This document shows positions 54,234 to 64,000 of a stretch of 64,000 nucleotides of DNA, one piece after another. Under the pieces are notes generated by a model. The model worked only from the letters and a program-made list of their open reading frames with translations. It was not told where the DNA came from and made no database searches. This DNA is from Vibrio tubiashii (GTDB lineage Bacteria > Pseudomonadota > Gammaproteobacteria > Enterobacterales > Vibrionaceae). How positions within the stretch are numbered: position 1 is the stretch's first letter; every line of letters starts with the position of its first letter. The DNA lies in contig NZ_CP117030.1 in the NCBI RefSeq assembly GCF_028551255.1, forward strand, positions 434,001 through 498,000. The letters run 5' to 3'. Both the position numbers and the translations under genes were made by a program.

Positions 54234-57200
54234 TCAATATCACCTAACCGTTGCCAATAGTGACGTTTCTAGAATTGCACTGCGAAGAAAAATCGCGTCG
54301 ATATTAGATGTTATTGGCTGCCAACACTTTGAACGCGACCAATTGCTAATGCTTGGTAGCGAAATCCCAAGATATCTCTATACGCTGACAGACAAAGTTG
54401 AATTGATAGCGGCAGTAGATGATGAATTGCTGATGTTCGAATGGCGTTGTCCTGAACTGTCAACAGCTATTCCCCATTTAGCCGTTCCTATACTCGATGT
54501 CCAGATCTTAAAACAGAGTTTAATCTGGCGAATACGATTAGGGGGCTCGCTTACTGCCCCGCAACATACCGCCATAGCAAACATACTTGGAGAAAAGTCA
54601 CGAGATGAGTTGCTGGAAGAATTGCAACTGAAAAACCTAGCCTTAGCCGAGCATCAACAAGGTTTAGAGGCTGAAATTGAGCGCCGAACCAAAGACCTAA
54701 AAGCCTCTGAGGCCCTGTCGAGTACCATTATAGATGGTGCACCGTCGAGCGTGGTGATCATTGACGTACACCAGAAAATCATTATGTGGAACAAAACGGC
54801 ACATGAGACTTACGGTTTTACTTCACAAGAGGTAAGCGGCAAGAACTTATGCGAGTTACTTCAAATTGAGTTGCCTGAAGAGTTAGAAGAGGTGCTCAGT
54901 GGCGAGCTTTCTATTGACGATCAAGAAAAGGTCAGTGGCGGGTTCTTTGAGGTTGAGACGTTCACCAAAGATGGAAGAATGATTCCAATTGATTTGGGTA
55001 TCAGCATTTTTTGGTTTGATGACCAGTGCTGCGCCGCGATGTTTCTTCGTGATGTGACGTCGAGAAAGTTAGTCGAAGAAGAGCTTACCGTTGCACGGGC
55101 GAAAGCAGAGGAAGCCGTAGAAGTAAAATCCATGTTCTTAGCCAATATGAGCCATGAAATTCGCACGCCAATGAACGCGATTATTGGAATGTCTCACCTT
55201 GCTTTAAAAACGGACCTTTCACCTAAGCAACACGATTATTTGTCTAAGATCCATAACTCGGCTTCTCTATTGCTCGGTATCATCAACGACATCCTCGACT
55301 TCAGCAAAATCGAAGCCGGCAAACTCAGCATAGAAGAGATCGACTTTTATCTCGATGATGTTCTACATAATGTATCTATGGTTACGGGGCAAAAAGCGTT
55401 TGAAAAAGGGCTAGAGCTGTTATTTAAGGTTTCTAAAGATGTACCTAAAGTGATCAAAGGCGATCCACTTCGCTTGGGGCAAATTATCATTAACTTGGTG
55501 AACAACGCGGTTAAGTTTACAGAGCAAGGCGAGATAGCTGTCAGTGTGACTATTCGTCCGGAATCAGAACATCGAGTCTTCCTATGTTTAGAGGTTCAGG
55601 ATACTGGGATTGGTATGTCTCAGGAACAAGTTGATAAGCTGTTTAATGCGTTTACCCAAGCGGACGGTTCGACGACGCGTCGTTATGGGGGAACCGGACT
55701 GGGTCTATCTATCTGTCGAAGACTTGTGGAATTGATGGGGGGAGACATTCGAGTCGACAGCACGCCAGATAAGGGCAGTTGTTTTTCTTTTAATGTCTTA
55801 GTGGGATACGAAGAATCAAATCAAAATAAATGCTTAGTGGTTCCAGACACGCTCCAATCAGTAAAAGCGCTAGCGGTAGATGATAATGAACATGCTTTGC
55901 TTATTATGGAGGACTTGCTAGACATTCTGCCTAACAAGCCAGTCATGGTCTCAAGTGGGCACAAAGCACTACACGAGCTTGAGCAAGCCTCAGCGGCTGG
56001 AGAGCCCTATAACCTAGTGTTCATGGATTGGAAGATGCCTGAAATGAGTGGCATCGAAGCCACTAAGCGGATCCGACAACAAATCAAACCGCAACATCAA
56101 CCCAAAATGGTCATTGTGACCGCTTATGACAAAGATGACATATCCAATGAGCTAGACGATTTAGATATTGCCGGATTTTTATCGAAACCAATAGGGCAGT
56201 CATTTCTCTTCGATCTGTTAATGGATTTGTTCTCGCCAAATGGTTCATCGTCAAGCGCTCGTCATAAGTCAAAGACAGAAAAAGACGGCAGTATGTTTAA
56301 CGGATTGAATGCGCTGCTCGTTGAAGACAATGAGATCAATCAGCAAATAGCGGTTGAGCTGATGGAAGACAAAGCGATTCATGTCACGGTGGCAAACAAT
56401 GGCTTAGAAGCATTACAAATCTTAGAAAAAAACAGCGATGCCTTTGACATAATCTTTATGGATCTGCAAATGCCAGTTATGGATGGTTACGAGGCAAGTC
56501 GCCAAATTCGGTCCAACGAGTTATACGACGCCATTCCACTGGTTGCCATGACTGCGCATGCGATGATTGAAGAGAGAGAAAGGTGTTTAAGTTTAGGTAT
56601 GAATGAGCATGTATCTAAACCGATTGATCCTGATGCCCTTTACTCGACGATAAAGCGCTGTTGTGTAGACAAGTTGGACATGAATGACGCTAGGCAGCAG
56701 TTTGTTGTTTTAGAGCAAGAGAGTGACAGTTCTGAAACGACGAGCTACTCGATTCATGATATTGAGTTGCTTGACGCTAAGAGTGGGTTAATGCGTGTCG
56801 CGGGGAATGAAGTCTTGTATCAAAGATTGCTCTCTCAGCTTGTTGATAAAGAACATGATTTCTGCAAACGCTTAGACATAGCACTTGAAAAGCAAGAGTA
56901 CTCCCATGCGAAACTCTTGGTACATACACTTAAAGGCTCGGCAGGCAACTTAGGCGCAACGCGATTATCTGATATTGCAGCGCGACTAGAGTCACAACTA
57001 GGCAATGGTGAACCTACACAGGAATTTGACAATTTAGTTGATGAGCTAAAAGCACATTTAGAACCGTTCTTTATGGCGGTATGTAAAGGGTTAGGTCGGC
57101 CTTATCCTACTGAAGTTAAAGAGAATTTAGATGACGAGAGTGTTGCGTTGATCGCTCGCCTTGATATGCTACTCAATGAATTTGACTCCAGTGCTATCGA

Positions 57201-57375
57201 CTTTCTTGACGAGCACTACATACGACTCAATACTTTACTAGAGTCGGAGAACTTCGAAGCCTGCTGCCGGAACATTCATGATTGTGATTTTCTTGCCGCA
57301 AGTAAGGCGTTGAAAAAGGCAATCAGTATCTATCCATTAGATATTGAGAAAGTGTTTGGAGAGTCAAGTGGCTGA
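54226..57375 (+). CDS. Stressosome-linked hybrid sensor histidine kinase
   Basis: This 1049-residue protein is probably the direct output partner of the stressosome. The order is: an N-terminal region (about 1-125) resembling a degenerate RsbT-type ATPase ([13 protein letters not shown] then [19 protein letters not shown]), a coiled coil, PAS (about 160-285), HisKA with His in [15 protein letters not shown], an ATPase with N box [13 protein letters not shown] and GTGLGLSIC, two receiver domains ([12 protein letters not shown]...[21 protein letters not shown]...[10 protein letters not shown]), and an HPt domain with His in [13 protein letters not shown]. It has no membrane segment. It shares 8 bp with rsbX and with the HD-GYP regulator gene. 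Confidence 0.88.
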   Translation: MTNQYHLTVANSDVSRIALRRKIASILDVIGCQHFERDQLLMLGSEIPRYLYTLTDKVELIAAVDDELLMFEWRCPELSTAIPHLAVPILDVQILKQSLIWRIRLGGSLTAPQHTAIANILGEKSRDELLEELQLKNLALAEHQQGLEAEIERRTKDLKASEALSSTIIDGAPSSVVIIDVHQKIIMWNKTAHETYGFTSQEVSGKNLCELLQIELPEELEEVLSGELSIDDQEKVSGGFFEVETFTKDGRMIPIDLGISIFWFDDQCCAAMFLRDVTSRKLVEEELTVARAKAEEAVEVKSMFLANMSHEIRTPMNAIIGMSHLALKTDLSPKQHDYLSKIHNSASLLLGIINDILDFSKIEAGKLSIEEIDFYLDDVLHNVSMVTGQKAFEKGLELLFKVSKDVPKVIKGDPLRLGQIIINLVNNAVKFTEQGEIAVSVTIRPESEHRVFLCLEVQDTGIGMSQEQVDKLFNAFTQADGSTTRRYGGTGLGLSICRRLVELMGGDIRVDSTPDKGSCFSFNVLVGYEESNQNKCLVVPDTLQSVKALAVDDNEHALLIMEDLLDILPNKPVMVSSGHKALHELEQASAAGEPYNLVFMDWKMPEMSGIEATKRIRQQIKPQHQPKMVIVTAYDKDDISNELDDLDIAGFLSKPIGQSFLFDLLMDLFSPNGSSSSARHKSKTEKDGSMFNGLNALLVEDNEINQQIAVELMEDKAIHVTVANNGLEALQILEKNSDAFDIIFMDLQMPVMDGYEASRQIRSNELYDAIPLVAMTAHAMIEERERCLSLGMNEHVSKPIDPDALYSTIKRCCVDKLDMNDARQQFVVLEQESDSSETTSYSIHDIELLDAKSGLMRVAGNEVLYQRLLSQLVDKEHDFCKRLDIALEKQEYSHAKLLVHTLKGSAGNLGATRLSDIAARLESQLGNGEPTQEFDNLVDELKAHLEPFFMAVCKGLGRPYPTEVKENLDDESVALIARLDMLLNEFDSSAIDFLDEHYIRLNTLLESENFEACCRNIHDCDFLAASKALKKAISIYPLDIEKVFGESSG

Positions 57376-58498
57376 TTCGGTATCAAGTGTACTTGTTGTT
57401 GATGACAACGCTGAAAATCGGGTGCTTTTAAGTAGCCTACTTAAGCCGCACCACAAAGTCATTGTGGCTACAAGTGGCCAACAAGCCTTGGCTATCTGCG
57501 AAAATCACTCCCCAGACATTGTTCTGTTAGATATCATGATGCCTGAAATGGATGGCTATGAAGTCTGCGAGCGCCTCAAAGCCAACCCGAAAACCCAGCA
57601 CATTCCGGTTATCTTCCTTACCGCTAAAACTCAGATAGAAGATGAGCAACGGGGTTTCGAAGTTGGAGCTGTCGATTATATCCTTAAGCCGATCAGTCCA
57701 CCGACTTTGTTGTCGCGCATCAACACGCATCTCAAGCTACGTTTCACGATGGAAGAGCTGTCTGAGCAGAACGAAAGCTTGGAACAACGGGTGAAAAAAC
57801 GCACCCGAGAGTTAGAAATGCTGCAAGATGCGACAATTGGTGCAATGGCTTCATTAGCGGAAACTCGGGATAACGAGACGGGTAACCATATTCGACGAAC
57901 ACAAAACTACGTGAAGCTACTTGCAGAACAGTTATTGTTGAATGGGCATTATCAAGATGAGTTGAATGCAGAGTCGATAGAGTTACTTTATAAATCCGCA
58001 CCACTGCATGATATTGGTAAAGTTGGTATTCCAGATAGTGTTCTGCTGAAGCCAGGAAAATTAACCGATGAAGAGTTTCATTTGATGAAGTTTCACACCA
58101 CGCTTGGCCGGGCAGTGTTGCTTACAGTTGAAGATTCCATCGATTTCCAGTGTGACTTTCTTCAGATAGCGAAAGAAATCGCCTACAGTCACCAAGAAAA
58201 GTGGGATGGCAGCGGTTATCCGGAAGGTTTATCAGGCTATGATATTCCTTTGAGTGCGCGGCTTATGGCGGTTGCTGATGTCTATGATGCGCTAATTTCA
58301 GAGCGCGTATATAAACCGGCTTTTTCCCATGAGAAAGCGGTAGGAATTATAGCTGACGGCTCAGGTAGCCACTTCGAACCCTTGATGGTCGATACCTTCT
58401 TAGCAATAGAAGAAAAATTCAGAGAGATTGCGTCAACGTTTCGCGATGAAGGATTTGACGAGGACTCATTCAATCAAAAAGCGAGTGGTGAAGAGTAA
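57368..58498 (+). CDS. Response regulator with HD-GYP phosphodiesterase domain
   Basis: This is the likely final acceptor of the hybrid kinase phosphorelay. The GTG at 57368 follows GGAGAG and is preferred over an ATG at 57344 that overlaps the kinase gene further. The 376 residues have a receiver domain ([12 protein letters not shown]; Asp in [13 protein letters not shown]; Lys in YILKPIS), a linker helix, and an HD-GYP domain with [14 protein letters not shown] and [14 protein letters not shown]. The first His of the usual HHE triplet is Ser here (YSHQEKW), so metal content may differ. Output would be a lower cyclic-di-GMP level when phosphorylated. Confidence 0.88.
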   Translation: MADSVSSVLVVDDNAENRVLLSSLLKPHHKVIVATSGQQALAICENHSPDIVLLDIMMPEMDGYEVCERLKANPKTQHIPVIFLTAKTQIEDEQRGFEVGAVDYILKPISPPTLLSRINTHLKLRFTMEELSEQNESLEQRVKKRTRELEMLQDATIGAMASLAETRDNETGNHIRRTQNYVKLLAEQLLLNGHYQDELNAESIELLYKSAPLHDIGKVGIPDSVLLKPGKLTDEEFHLMKFHTTLGRAVLLTVEDSIDFQCDFLQIAKEIAYSHQEKWDGSGYPEGLSGYDIPLSARLMAVADVYDALISERVYKPAFSHEKAVGIIADGSGSHFEPLMVDTFLAIEEKFREIASTFRDEGFDEDSFNQKASGEE

Positions 58499-58625
58499 GC
58501 CTAATGTTGGTCTAGTGGTCTTACCTACTGTTTACTCAAAAGAAATTTGCCGCCTAGCGTACCGGGTGTGCAAACCTTCTGTTACACTCAAATAATAAAC
58601 TACATAAATAGGAGTAGGTGTACGC

Positions 58626-59630
58626 ATGTCTTATCCGGTACTTATATGCGATGACTCCGCTTTGGCGAGAAAGCAAATGGCTCGCTCACTGCCTGCTTCG
58701 CTAAATGCTGATATTACCTTTGCTGTCCATGGATTGGATGCTTTAGAGCAGCTAGAACAAAATGAATTCAAGTTGATGTTCTTGGATTTAACCATGCCAG
58801 AGTTGGATGGTTTTGGTACGTTGGAAGAGATTGGTAACCGAGGTATTGATATACCAGTGGTGGTAGTCTCAGGCGATATTCAACCTAAAGCCAAAGAACG
58901 AGTGATGACGCTAGGCGCAAAGGCGTTCATCCAAAAACCTATCGATAAAGATATATTAAATCAGGTGCTCAAAGAGCTCGTTGAGCCGCCAACTCAACCA
59001 CGAATTATCACACCTGTTTCTGTTGAACTGCCTATACTTCGTCGCCGCGACATTTATATGGAAGTGGCGAACGTGTCTATCGGTCAAGCGGCTGACGCGT
59101 TGGCAAGACACTTTGATGTGTTTGTCCATTTACCTCTACCAAATGTGAACATACTAGAAGTTAGTGAACTTCATATGGCTTTGCGAGATCTGGCGGAAAA
59201 CGATCAAGTTTCAGGGGTGTGCCAAGGGTTTAGCGGAGAAGGTATAGCAGGTGAAGCGCTGGTACTTTTGAGCGACTCCAGTGTCAGCGACCTTAAGAAA
59301 CTAATGAAAGTGCCGGCCGATAGTGAAGAGCTTGAAGAATTAGAGCTTTTAATGGATGTCTCTAACATCCTAGTCGGCTCCTTCCTGAATGGTTTAGGTA
59401 AGCAAGCTGAGGTACGTTTCTTCCAGAGTTCACCAGTTTTATTAGGTCAACATATCTCTATTGATTCGGTGATTTCCTCAACCACAGGTGTTTTCAAGAA
59501 AACTATGACGTTTGAAGTCAGTTACAACATTGATGGAACGTCGATACGTTGTGATTTACTGTTTATGTTTGTCGATGAGTCGTTACCACTTCTCGATAAT
59601 AAACTTTCGTACCTAATGGAGGACTTCTAA
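58626..59630 (+). CDS. Response regulator fused to a CheC/CheX-like phosphatase domain
   Basis: The 334 residues begin with a receiver domain (VLICDDSALARKQM; Asp in LMFLDLTMPELDGFG; Lys in FIQKPIDKD). The second half (about 135-330) resembles CheC/CheX chemotaxis phosphatases, with two helices of the E-x-x-N type: MEVANVSIGQAADAL (ExxN intact) and LMDVSNILVGSFLNG (Asp replaces Glu). It could remove phosphate from another regulator or from its own receiver. It follows the HD-GYP gene after 127 bp and overlaps the PAS gene by one base (TAATG). Confidence 0.8.
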   Translation: MSYPVLICDDSALARKQMARSLPASLNADITFAVHGLDALEQLEQNEFKLMFLDLTMPELDGFGTLEEIGNRGIDIPVVVVSGDIQPKAKERVMTLGAKAFIQKPIDKDILNQVLKELVEPPTQPRIITPVSVELPILRRRDIYMEVANVSIGQAADALARHFDVFVHLPLPNVNILEVSELHMALRDLAENDQVSGVCQGFSGEGIAGEALVLLSDSSVSDLKKLMKVPADSEELEELELLMDVSNILVGSFLNGLGKQAEVRFFQSSPVLLGQHISIDSVISSTTGVFKKTMTFEVSYNIDGTSIRCDLLFMFVDESLPLLDNKLSYLMEDF

Positions 59631-60070
59631 TGTTATCTCTTCCAGCTGAATTTGAGCAGTTCCACTGGATGGTGGATATGGTGCAGAATGTAGACTTAGG
59701 CTTAGTGGTTCTCGATACTGACCACAACGTCCAAGTTTGGAATGGATTTATGACTCATCACAGTGGCATTCAAGCACATGATGCGATCGGAAAGTCGCTG
59801 TTTGAGCTGTTTCCTGAAATCCCTCAGGAGTGGTTTAAGTTAAAAACCAAACCTGTTTATGATTTGGGCTGCCGTAGTTTCATTACTTGGCAGCAGCGTC
59901 CTTACTTGTTTAAGTGTCGTAATGTTCGTCCTGTGACTCAACAAGCCGACTTTATGTACCAGAACATCACGCTTAACCCGATGCGTACACCGACGGGGGA
60001 GATTCGTTCTCTGTTCCTCTCTATACAAGATGCGACCGCTGAGGCGCTTGTCTCCAAGAAGCAAAAATAG
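59630..60070 (+). CDS. Single PAS-domain protein
   Basis: The 146-residue protein is one PAS domain (about 10-135): LGLVVLDTDHNVQVWNGFMTHHSGIQAHDAIGKSLFELFPEIPQ is the characteristic start. It has no output domain. Starting on the last base of the preceding stop codon, it is translationally coupled to the REC-CheC-like protein and may sense a signal for it. A strong terminator follows. Confidence 0.82.
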   Translation: MLSLPAEFEQFHWMVDMVQNVDLGLVVLDTDHNVQVWNGFMTHHSGIQAHDAIGKSLFELFPEIPQEWFKLKTKPVYDLGCRSFITWQQRPYLFKCRNVRPVTQQADFMYQNITLNPMRTPTGEIRSLFLSIQDATAEALVSKKQK

Positions 60071-60089
60071 AAAGTAATAATCTGTAATC

Positions 60090-60120
60090 AACGCCAAGGA
60101 AATCCTTGGCGTTGTTGTTT
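60090..60120 (+). terminator. Terminator after the PAS-protein gene
   Basis: AACGCCAAGG (60090-60099) pairs with CCTTGGCGTT (60104-60113) around AAAT, followed by GTTGTTT. Confidence 0.85.
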
Positions 60121-60155
60121 ATGCTCTAAATATCTTCCTATAATCCGTCGAATAT

Positions 60156-61655
60156 ATGAACTCAACACTTCCTCTTGAGCTTTACACAGGTCAACAAGTC
60201 AAGCACGGTGAACAGCAAGCCGCTAAACTCGCTGGCGTCGAAATGTATACGCTCATGCTTCGGGCTGGGCTGGCAACTTATCAAGTGATGAGAGATAAGT
60301 TTCCCCATGCAAAGCACATCTTGATCATGGCTGGAACGGGAAACAATGGCGGAGATGGCTTTGTCGTCGCCAAACTAGCCAAATCAGATGGATTAGATGT
60401 TTCTCTTCATCTATTCGGTGATGAGACCAAAATATCTGGCGATGCGGCTAAAGCCAAACAAGAGTGGATGGAGTGCGGTGGAAAGATTCAATCATTCGAT
60501 TCGTTGGATTGGTCGAAAAACAGCGCGGATGTGTTGATTGATGGACTATTGGGCACTGGGCTTACGGGAGAAGTCAGGAAACTCCTTCAAGACCTAATCG
60601 CAAAGATCAACGACAGCCAAGTTCCGGTTGTTGCGATAGATACACCTTCCGGTTTGTGTACCGACACAGGCCAAATCTTGGGAAAAGCAATCGTTGCTAA
60701 ACACACGGTAACGTTTATTGGCGTAAAACAGGGATTAACAACCGCACAAGCGAGAGCCTATACAGGTGAGCTTCACTACGCGGGCTTAGGCGTCGAGAGT
60801 GAGTTTAGGCAGTGCGTCGAAGTCAGTAGCCGATTTATCGATGCGGATCAATTTCGCTTAGCGATGCCACCCCGTATCGCGACTGCCCACAAAGGACACA
60901 ATGGACGTTTGCTATGCCTAGGCGGCAATCAAGGTTATGCAGGAGCGATTCGTCTATGCGCAACCGCGGGAGCGCGAAGTGGGGCTGGCCTGATTCGTAC
61001 ATTATGTCACCCAAGTTCGGCGTTGCCACTGCAGGTTGCCTGCCCAGAAGTAATGACGTTAGGGTGGAGCGGTGAAGCTGATGCTCTGAAGGAAGGGGTA
61101 GATTTTGCTGATGTCATTGCTGTGGGACCAGGGCTTGGTACTGACAACTGGGCACAAGATATGTTCTTAGCAGCTAGCCGAGTAGAAAAACCAAAAGTTG
61201 TCGATGCGGATGGTCTCAATCTGTTGGCGCAGCAACCCAAGGTCGATGATTTACGAATTATCACACCCCACCCAGGTGAAGCAGCGCGTCTTCTGAAGTG
61301 CAGTGTCACAGACATCGAACAAGACTGCTTTCAAGCAGTAAGAAATTTGCATAAAAAATACGGTGGTATCATCGTCTTAAAAGGTGCAGGAACCTTAATC
61401 TTTGACGGTGCTGAAATCTCAATTTGTCAGGCCGGAAACGCAGGAATGGCAACTGGCGGTATGGGGGATGTGTTAACAGGGATTATCGCTGCCTTGGTTG
61501 CTCGGGGAATGTCATTGCCTAATGCAGCCAAGTTCGGCGTACTATTACACAGTGTTGCCGCCGACCAAATTGCCATGCACAAAGGACAAATCGGTATGCT
61601 CGCGAGCGATGTGATTGATGAGGCGCGAAGCGTGCTTAATCACTGGCTGGCTTGA
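60156..61655 (+). CDS. nnr: Bifunctional NAD(P)H-hydrate epimerase / ADP-dependent dehydratase
   Basis: This enzyme repairs damaged NADH and NADPH hydrates. The 499 residues have an N-terminal epimerase domain (about 1-215) with ILIMAGTGNNGGDGFVVAKLA and DALLGTGLTGEVR-type phosphate loop, and a C-terminal ribokinase-fold dehydratase (about 225-495) with HKGHNGRLLCLGGNQGYAGAI and NAGMATGGMGDVLTGIIAALVARG. In E. coli the gene (yjeF) lies by tsaE. Here it stands alone before thrS, so this could be a second copy. The start codon has no clear ribosome site. Confidence 0.9.
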   Translation: MNSTLPLELYTGQQVKHGEQQAAKLAGVEMYTLMLRAGLATYQVMRDKFPHAKHILIMAGTGNNGGDGFVVAKLAKSDGLDVSLHLFGDETKISGDAAKAKQEWMECGGKIQSFDSLDWSKNSADVLIDGLLGTGLTGEVRKLLQDLIAKINDSQVPVVAIDTPSGLCTDTGQILGKAIVAKHTVTFIGVKQGLTTAQARAYTGELHYAGLGVESEFRQCVEVSSRFIDADQFRLAMPPRIATAHKGHNGRLLCLGGNQGYAGAIRLCATAGARSGAGLIRTLCHPSSALPLQVACPEVMTLGWSGEADALKEGVDFADVIAVGPGLGTDNWAQDMFLAASRVEKPKVVDADGLNLLAQQPKVDDLRIITPHPGEAARLLKCSVTDIEQDCFQAVRNLHKKYGGIIVLKGAGTLIFDGAEISICQAGNAGMATGGMGDVLTGIIAALVARGMSLPNAAKFGVLLHSVAADQIAMHKGQIGMLASDVIDEARSVLNHWLA

Positions 61656-61868
61656 ATGATTTTTGAACTTTTCTTAATCAATTCTGTGACTTCGATTGTT
61701 ATTTCACACTAATTCGTTACAATACGCGTTCGTTCCTGAGTTGTGCATCCGTATTTGCGCAGAAAAAGGAAAAGAACTCTCGTCTTTACTCCTTGAATTC
61801 TAAGTTAAAGACACGTTTTAAATTGCATGTGTTGCTTGGTGTGCAACACCACTGTAAAGGACAGTTAA
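61656..61868 (+). promoter_or_regulatory. thrS promoter and leader
   Basis: A promoter with TTGTTA (61696-61701) and TACAAT (61718-61723), 16 bp apart, would give a leader of about 140 nt before thrS. It contains a possible first hairpin TGTGC/GCGCA (61742-61761) and the strong hairpin at 61829-61849, ending with the ribosome site AAAGGA. This layout suits translational autoregulation of threonyl-tRNA synthetase. Confidence 0.6.
61829..61849 (+). promoter_or_regulatory. tRNA-Thr anticodon-like operator hairpin in thrS leader
   Basis: Stem GTGTTGC (61829-61835) / GCAACAC (61843-61849) closes a 7-nt loop TTGGTGT (61836-61842). With the loop numbered as an anticodon loop, U falls at 33 and GGU at 34-36, the anticodon of tRNA-Thr(GGU). 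GGU lies 29-31 nt before the ATG, as in E. coli, where a CGU at about -32 to -34 mimics tRNA-Thr and ThrRS represses its own mRNA. Binding here is inferred. Confidence 0.7.
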
Positions 61869-63797
61869 ATGCCTATTATTACTCTTCCTGACGGCAGTCA
61901 GCGTCAATTTGACAACCCTGTTTCTACTCTTGATGTCGCACAATCTATCGGTCCTGGTCTTGCTAAAGCAACCATCGCGGGTCGTGTAGATGGTAACCGT
62001 GTTGATGCTTGTGATCTTATCGAACAAGATGCAAGCCTAGAAATCATCACAGTTAAAGATGAAGTAGATGGTCTAGAAATCGTTCGCCACTCTTGTGCTC
62101 ACCTACTTGGTCACGCGATCAAGCAGCTTTTCCCTGAAGCGAAAATGGCGATTGGTCCAACTATCGATAGTGGTTTCTACTACGATATCGACCTTGAGCA
62201 CTCTCTAACGCAAGAAGATCTAGAAAAGATTGAAAAGCGTATGAAAGAGCTTGCTAAGACCAAATACCAAGTCATCAAGAAAAAGGTTAGCTGGCAGGAA
62301 GCTCGCGATGCATTTGAAGATCGCGGTGAAACATACAAGATGGAAATCCTAGACGAGAACGTTTCTCGTGATGATCGTCCAGGTCTTTACCATCATGAAG
62401 AATACATCGATATGTGTCGTGGTCCACACGTACCACATATGGGTTTCTGTCAGCACTTCACGCTACTGAACGTAGCAGGTGCTTACTGGCGTGGTAACAG
62501 TGACAACAAGATGCTACAACGTATCTACGGTACTGCTTTCCATGACAAAAAAGCGCTTAAAGCGCACCTTACTCGCTTAGAAGAAGCAGCGAAGCGTGAC
62601 CACCGTAAAATCGGTAAACAGTTAGATCTGTTCCACATGCAGCAAGAAGCACCGGGTATGGTGTTCTGGCATCATAATGGTTGGTCTATCTTCCGTGACC
62701 TAGAAGTGTTCGTACGTCAAAAACTGACCGAGTACGATTACCAAGAAGTGAAAGGTCCGTTAATGATGGATCGCGTTCTTTGGGAGCGCTCTGGTCACTG
62801 GGATAAATACGCAGATGCGATGTTCACAACTTCTTCTGAGAACCGTGAATACGCGATTAAACCGATGAACTGTCCAGGTCACGTACAGATCTTTAACCAA
62901 GGTCTGAAATCTTACCGTGATCTACCGCTACGTATGGCAGAGTTTGGCTCTTGTCACCGTAACGAGCCATCGGGTGCACTACACGGCATTATGCGTGTAC
63001 GTGGCTTCACACAGGACGATGCACACATCTTCTGTACTGAAAGCCAGATCCAAGACGAAGTAACGGGTTGTATCAAGATGGTTTACGATACATACCAAAC
63101 ATTCGGCTTCTCTAACATCGTGGTTAAGCTATCTACTCGCCCTGAAAAGCGTGTAGGTTCAGATGAGATCTGGGACCAATCTGAAGAAGCACTTAAGCTA
63201 TCTCTAGAATCAATGGATATTCCATACGAGATTCAAGAAGGCGAAGGCGCGTTCTATGGTCCTAAGATTGAATTTACGCTTTACGATTGTCTAGATCGTG
63301 CATGGCAGTGTGGTACAGTTCAGCTAGACTTCAACCTACCGGGTCGTCTAGGTGCTACTTACGTGGATGAAAATAACGAGCGCCAAGTGCCAGTTATGAT
63401 TCACCGTGCTATTCTAGGTTCACTAGAGCGTTTCATCGGTATTTTGATCGAAGAATACTACGGCTTCTTCCCAACTTGGTTATCGCCAGAGCAGGCTGTA
63501 ATCATGAATATTACTGATAAGCAGTCAGATTATGTTCAGGAAGTGGCACAAAAACTACAAAAATGTGGAATTAGAGCTAAAGCGGACTTGAGAAATGAGA
63601 AGATAGGCTTTAAAATCCGCGAACATACTTTGAAGCGTGTACCGTATATGCTTGTTTGTGGCGACCAAGAAATGGAAGCTGGTGAAATTGCAGTACGTAC
63701 TCGTAAAGGCAAAGATCTTGGCAAGTTTAAAGTGGATGACTTTATCTCATACATCCAAGACGAGATCTCAAGCCGTAAGCTCAATCTGGAGGAATAA
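61869..63797 (+). CDS. thrS: Threonyl-tRNA synthetase
   Basis: ThrRS charges tRNA-Thr in the cytoplasm. The 642 residues have the N-terminal TGS domain ([16 protein letters not shown], about 1-61), the editing domain with [10 protein letters not shown], the class II catalytic core with [10 protein letters not shown] (zinc Cys) and [34 protein letters not shown], and the C-terminal anticodon-binding domain from about 535. It has normal length and a clear AAAGGA ribosome site. infC follows directly. The leader carries a tRNA-like hairpin. Confidence 0.97.
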   Translation: MPIITLPDGSQRQFDNPVSTLDVAQSIGPGLAKATIAGRVDGNRVDACDLIEQDASLEIITVKDEVDGLEIVRHSCAHLLGHAIKQLFPEAKMAIGPTIDSGFYYDIDLEHSLTQEDLEKIEKRMKELAKTKYQVIKKKVSWQEARDAFEDRGETYKMEILDENVSRDDRPGLYHHEEYIDMCRGPHVPHMGFCQHFTLLNVAGAYWRGNSDNKMLQRIYGTAFHDKKALKAHLTRLEEAAKRDHRKIGKQLDLFHMQQEAPGMVFWHHNGWSIFRDLEVFVRQKLTEYDYQEVKGPLMMDRVLWERSGHWDKYADAMFTTSSENREYAIKPMNCPGHVQIFNQGLKSYRDLPLRMAEFGSCHRNEPSGALHGIMRVRGFTQDDAHIFCTESQIQDEVTGCIKMVYDTYQTFGFSNIVVKLSTRPEKRVGSDEIWDQSEEALKLSLESMDIPYEIQEGEGAFYGPKIEFTLYDCLDRAWQCGTVQLDFNLPGRLGATYVDENNERQVPVMIHRAILGSLERFIGILIEEYYGFFPTWLSPEQAVIMNITDKQSDYVQEVAQKLQKCGIRAKADLRNEKIGFKIREHTLKRVPYMLVCGDQEMEAGEIAVRTRKGKDLGKFKVDDFISYIQDEISSRKLNLEE

Positions 63798-63800
63798 ACT

Positions 63801-64000
63801 ATTAAAGGCGGAAGACGCGGCCAAGTACCGGCCAAACAAAATGCTCATCGTTTAAACGGTGAAATTCGTGGCGTTCGTGAAGTTCGTTTAACTGGCGCTG
63901 ATGGTGAATCAGTTGGTGTTGTTTCTATCCAAGAAGCAGTAGCAGCAGCTGAAGAAGCAGGTATGGATCTGGTAGAAATCAGTCCAAACGCTGAGCCACC
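63801..64000 (+). CDS. infC: Translation initiation factor IF-3 (3' end outside window)
   Basis: An ATT start at 63801, three bp after the thrS stop, is preceded by GGAGG (63788-63792). The frame reads [19 protein letters not shown], then [25 protein letters not shown] and [12 protein letters not shown] to the edge, which is the IF-3 N terminus. The AUU start is the known device by which IF-3 represses its own translation. Sixty-six codons are visible and the gene is cut by the window end. Confidence 0.95.
   Translation, partial: MKGGRRGQVPAKQNAHRLNGEIRGVREVRLTGADGESVGVVSIQEAVAAAEEAGMDLVEISPNAEP

Overview
The window looks like chromosome II of a Vibrio species. Evidence for this is the gene content: the tonB1-exbB1-exbD1-hutBCD / hutWXZ heme locus, a pstSCAB operon with Pho boxes, ppsA/ppsR, a ShyA-type endopeptidase, CheV, several chemoreceptors, a Gram-negative stressosome, and a thrS-infC pair that, as I recall, lies on the second chromosome in V. 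cholerae. No rRNA, tRNA, insertion sequence, integrase, CRISPR array or phage gene was seen. Apart from the two genes cut by the window edges, all genes appear intact.

Layout. 1-6318: ribose operon rbsDACBKR, diverging from a gene cut by the left edge, with two identical 16-bp RbsR-type palindromes and a CRP-like site between them. 6442-14832: signalling genes, namely an HD-GYP response regulator, a sensor kinase, a periplasmic binding protein, CheV, a MarR/VOC pair and a chemoreceptor. 15095-18855: pstSCAB behind tandem PhoB boxes. 18872-24624: a curli (functional amyloid) cluster, csgB-csgA-(csgC/H-like) leftward and csgEFG rightward, followed convergently by a diguanylate cyclase and an oxidoreductase-like periplasmic protein. 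24779-31047: transporters, small unknowns, shyA, ompW. 31065-34442: ppsA and its regulator ppsR. 35249-42422: two divergent heme-uptake operons around a Fur-box-like site. 42507-50098: mixed metabolic and hypothetical genes, a MocR regulator with a divergent exporter, a secreted 20-residue-repeat protein and a TetR regulator. 50157-60070: an Aer-like chemoreceptor, then a stressosome operon rsbR-rsbS-rsbT-rsbX that runs directly into a hybrid histidine kinase and an HD-GYP response regulator, followed by a REC-CheC-like protein and a PAS protein. 60156-64000: nnr, thrS and the start of infC.

How the parts fit. The window is rich in cyclic-di-GMP machinery (one GGDEF and two HD-GYP proteins) placed next to surface and stress systems (curli, stressosome). 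The most notable points are these. (1) The thrS leader has a hairpin with a 7-nt loop that mimics the anticodon loop of tRNA-Thr(GGU), about 30 nt before the start codon. (2) The stressosome RsbS has Arg where Bacillus RsbS has its phosphorylated Ser59. (3) The stressosome hybrid kinase starts with what looks like a degenerate RsbT-type ATPase domain. (4) The curli cluster encodes an unusually long, about 12-repeat, Asp/Asn-rich CsgA and has no csgD.
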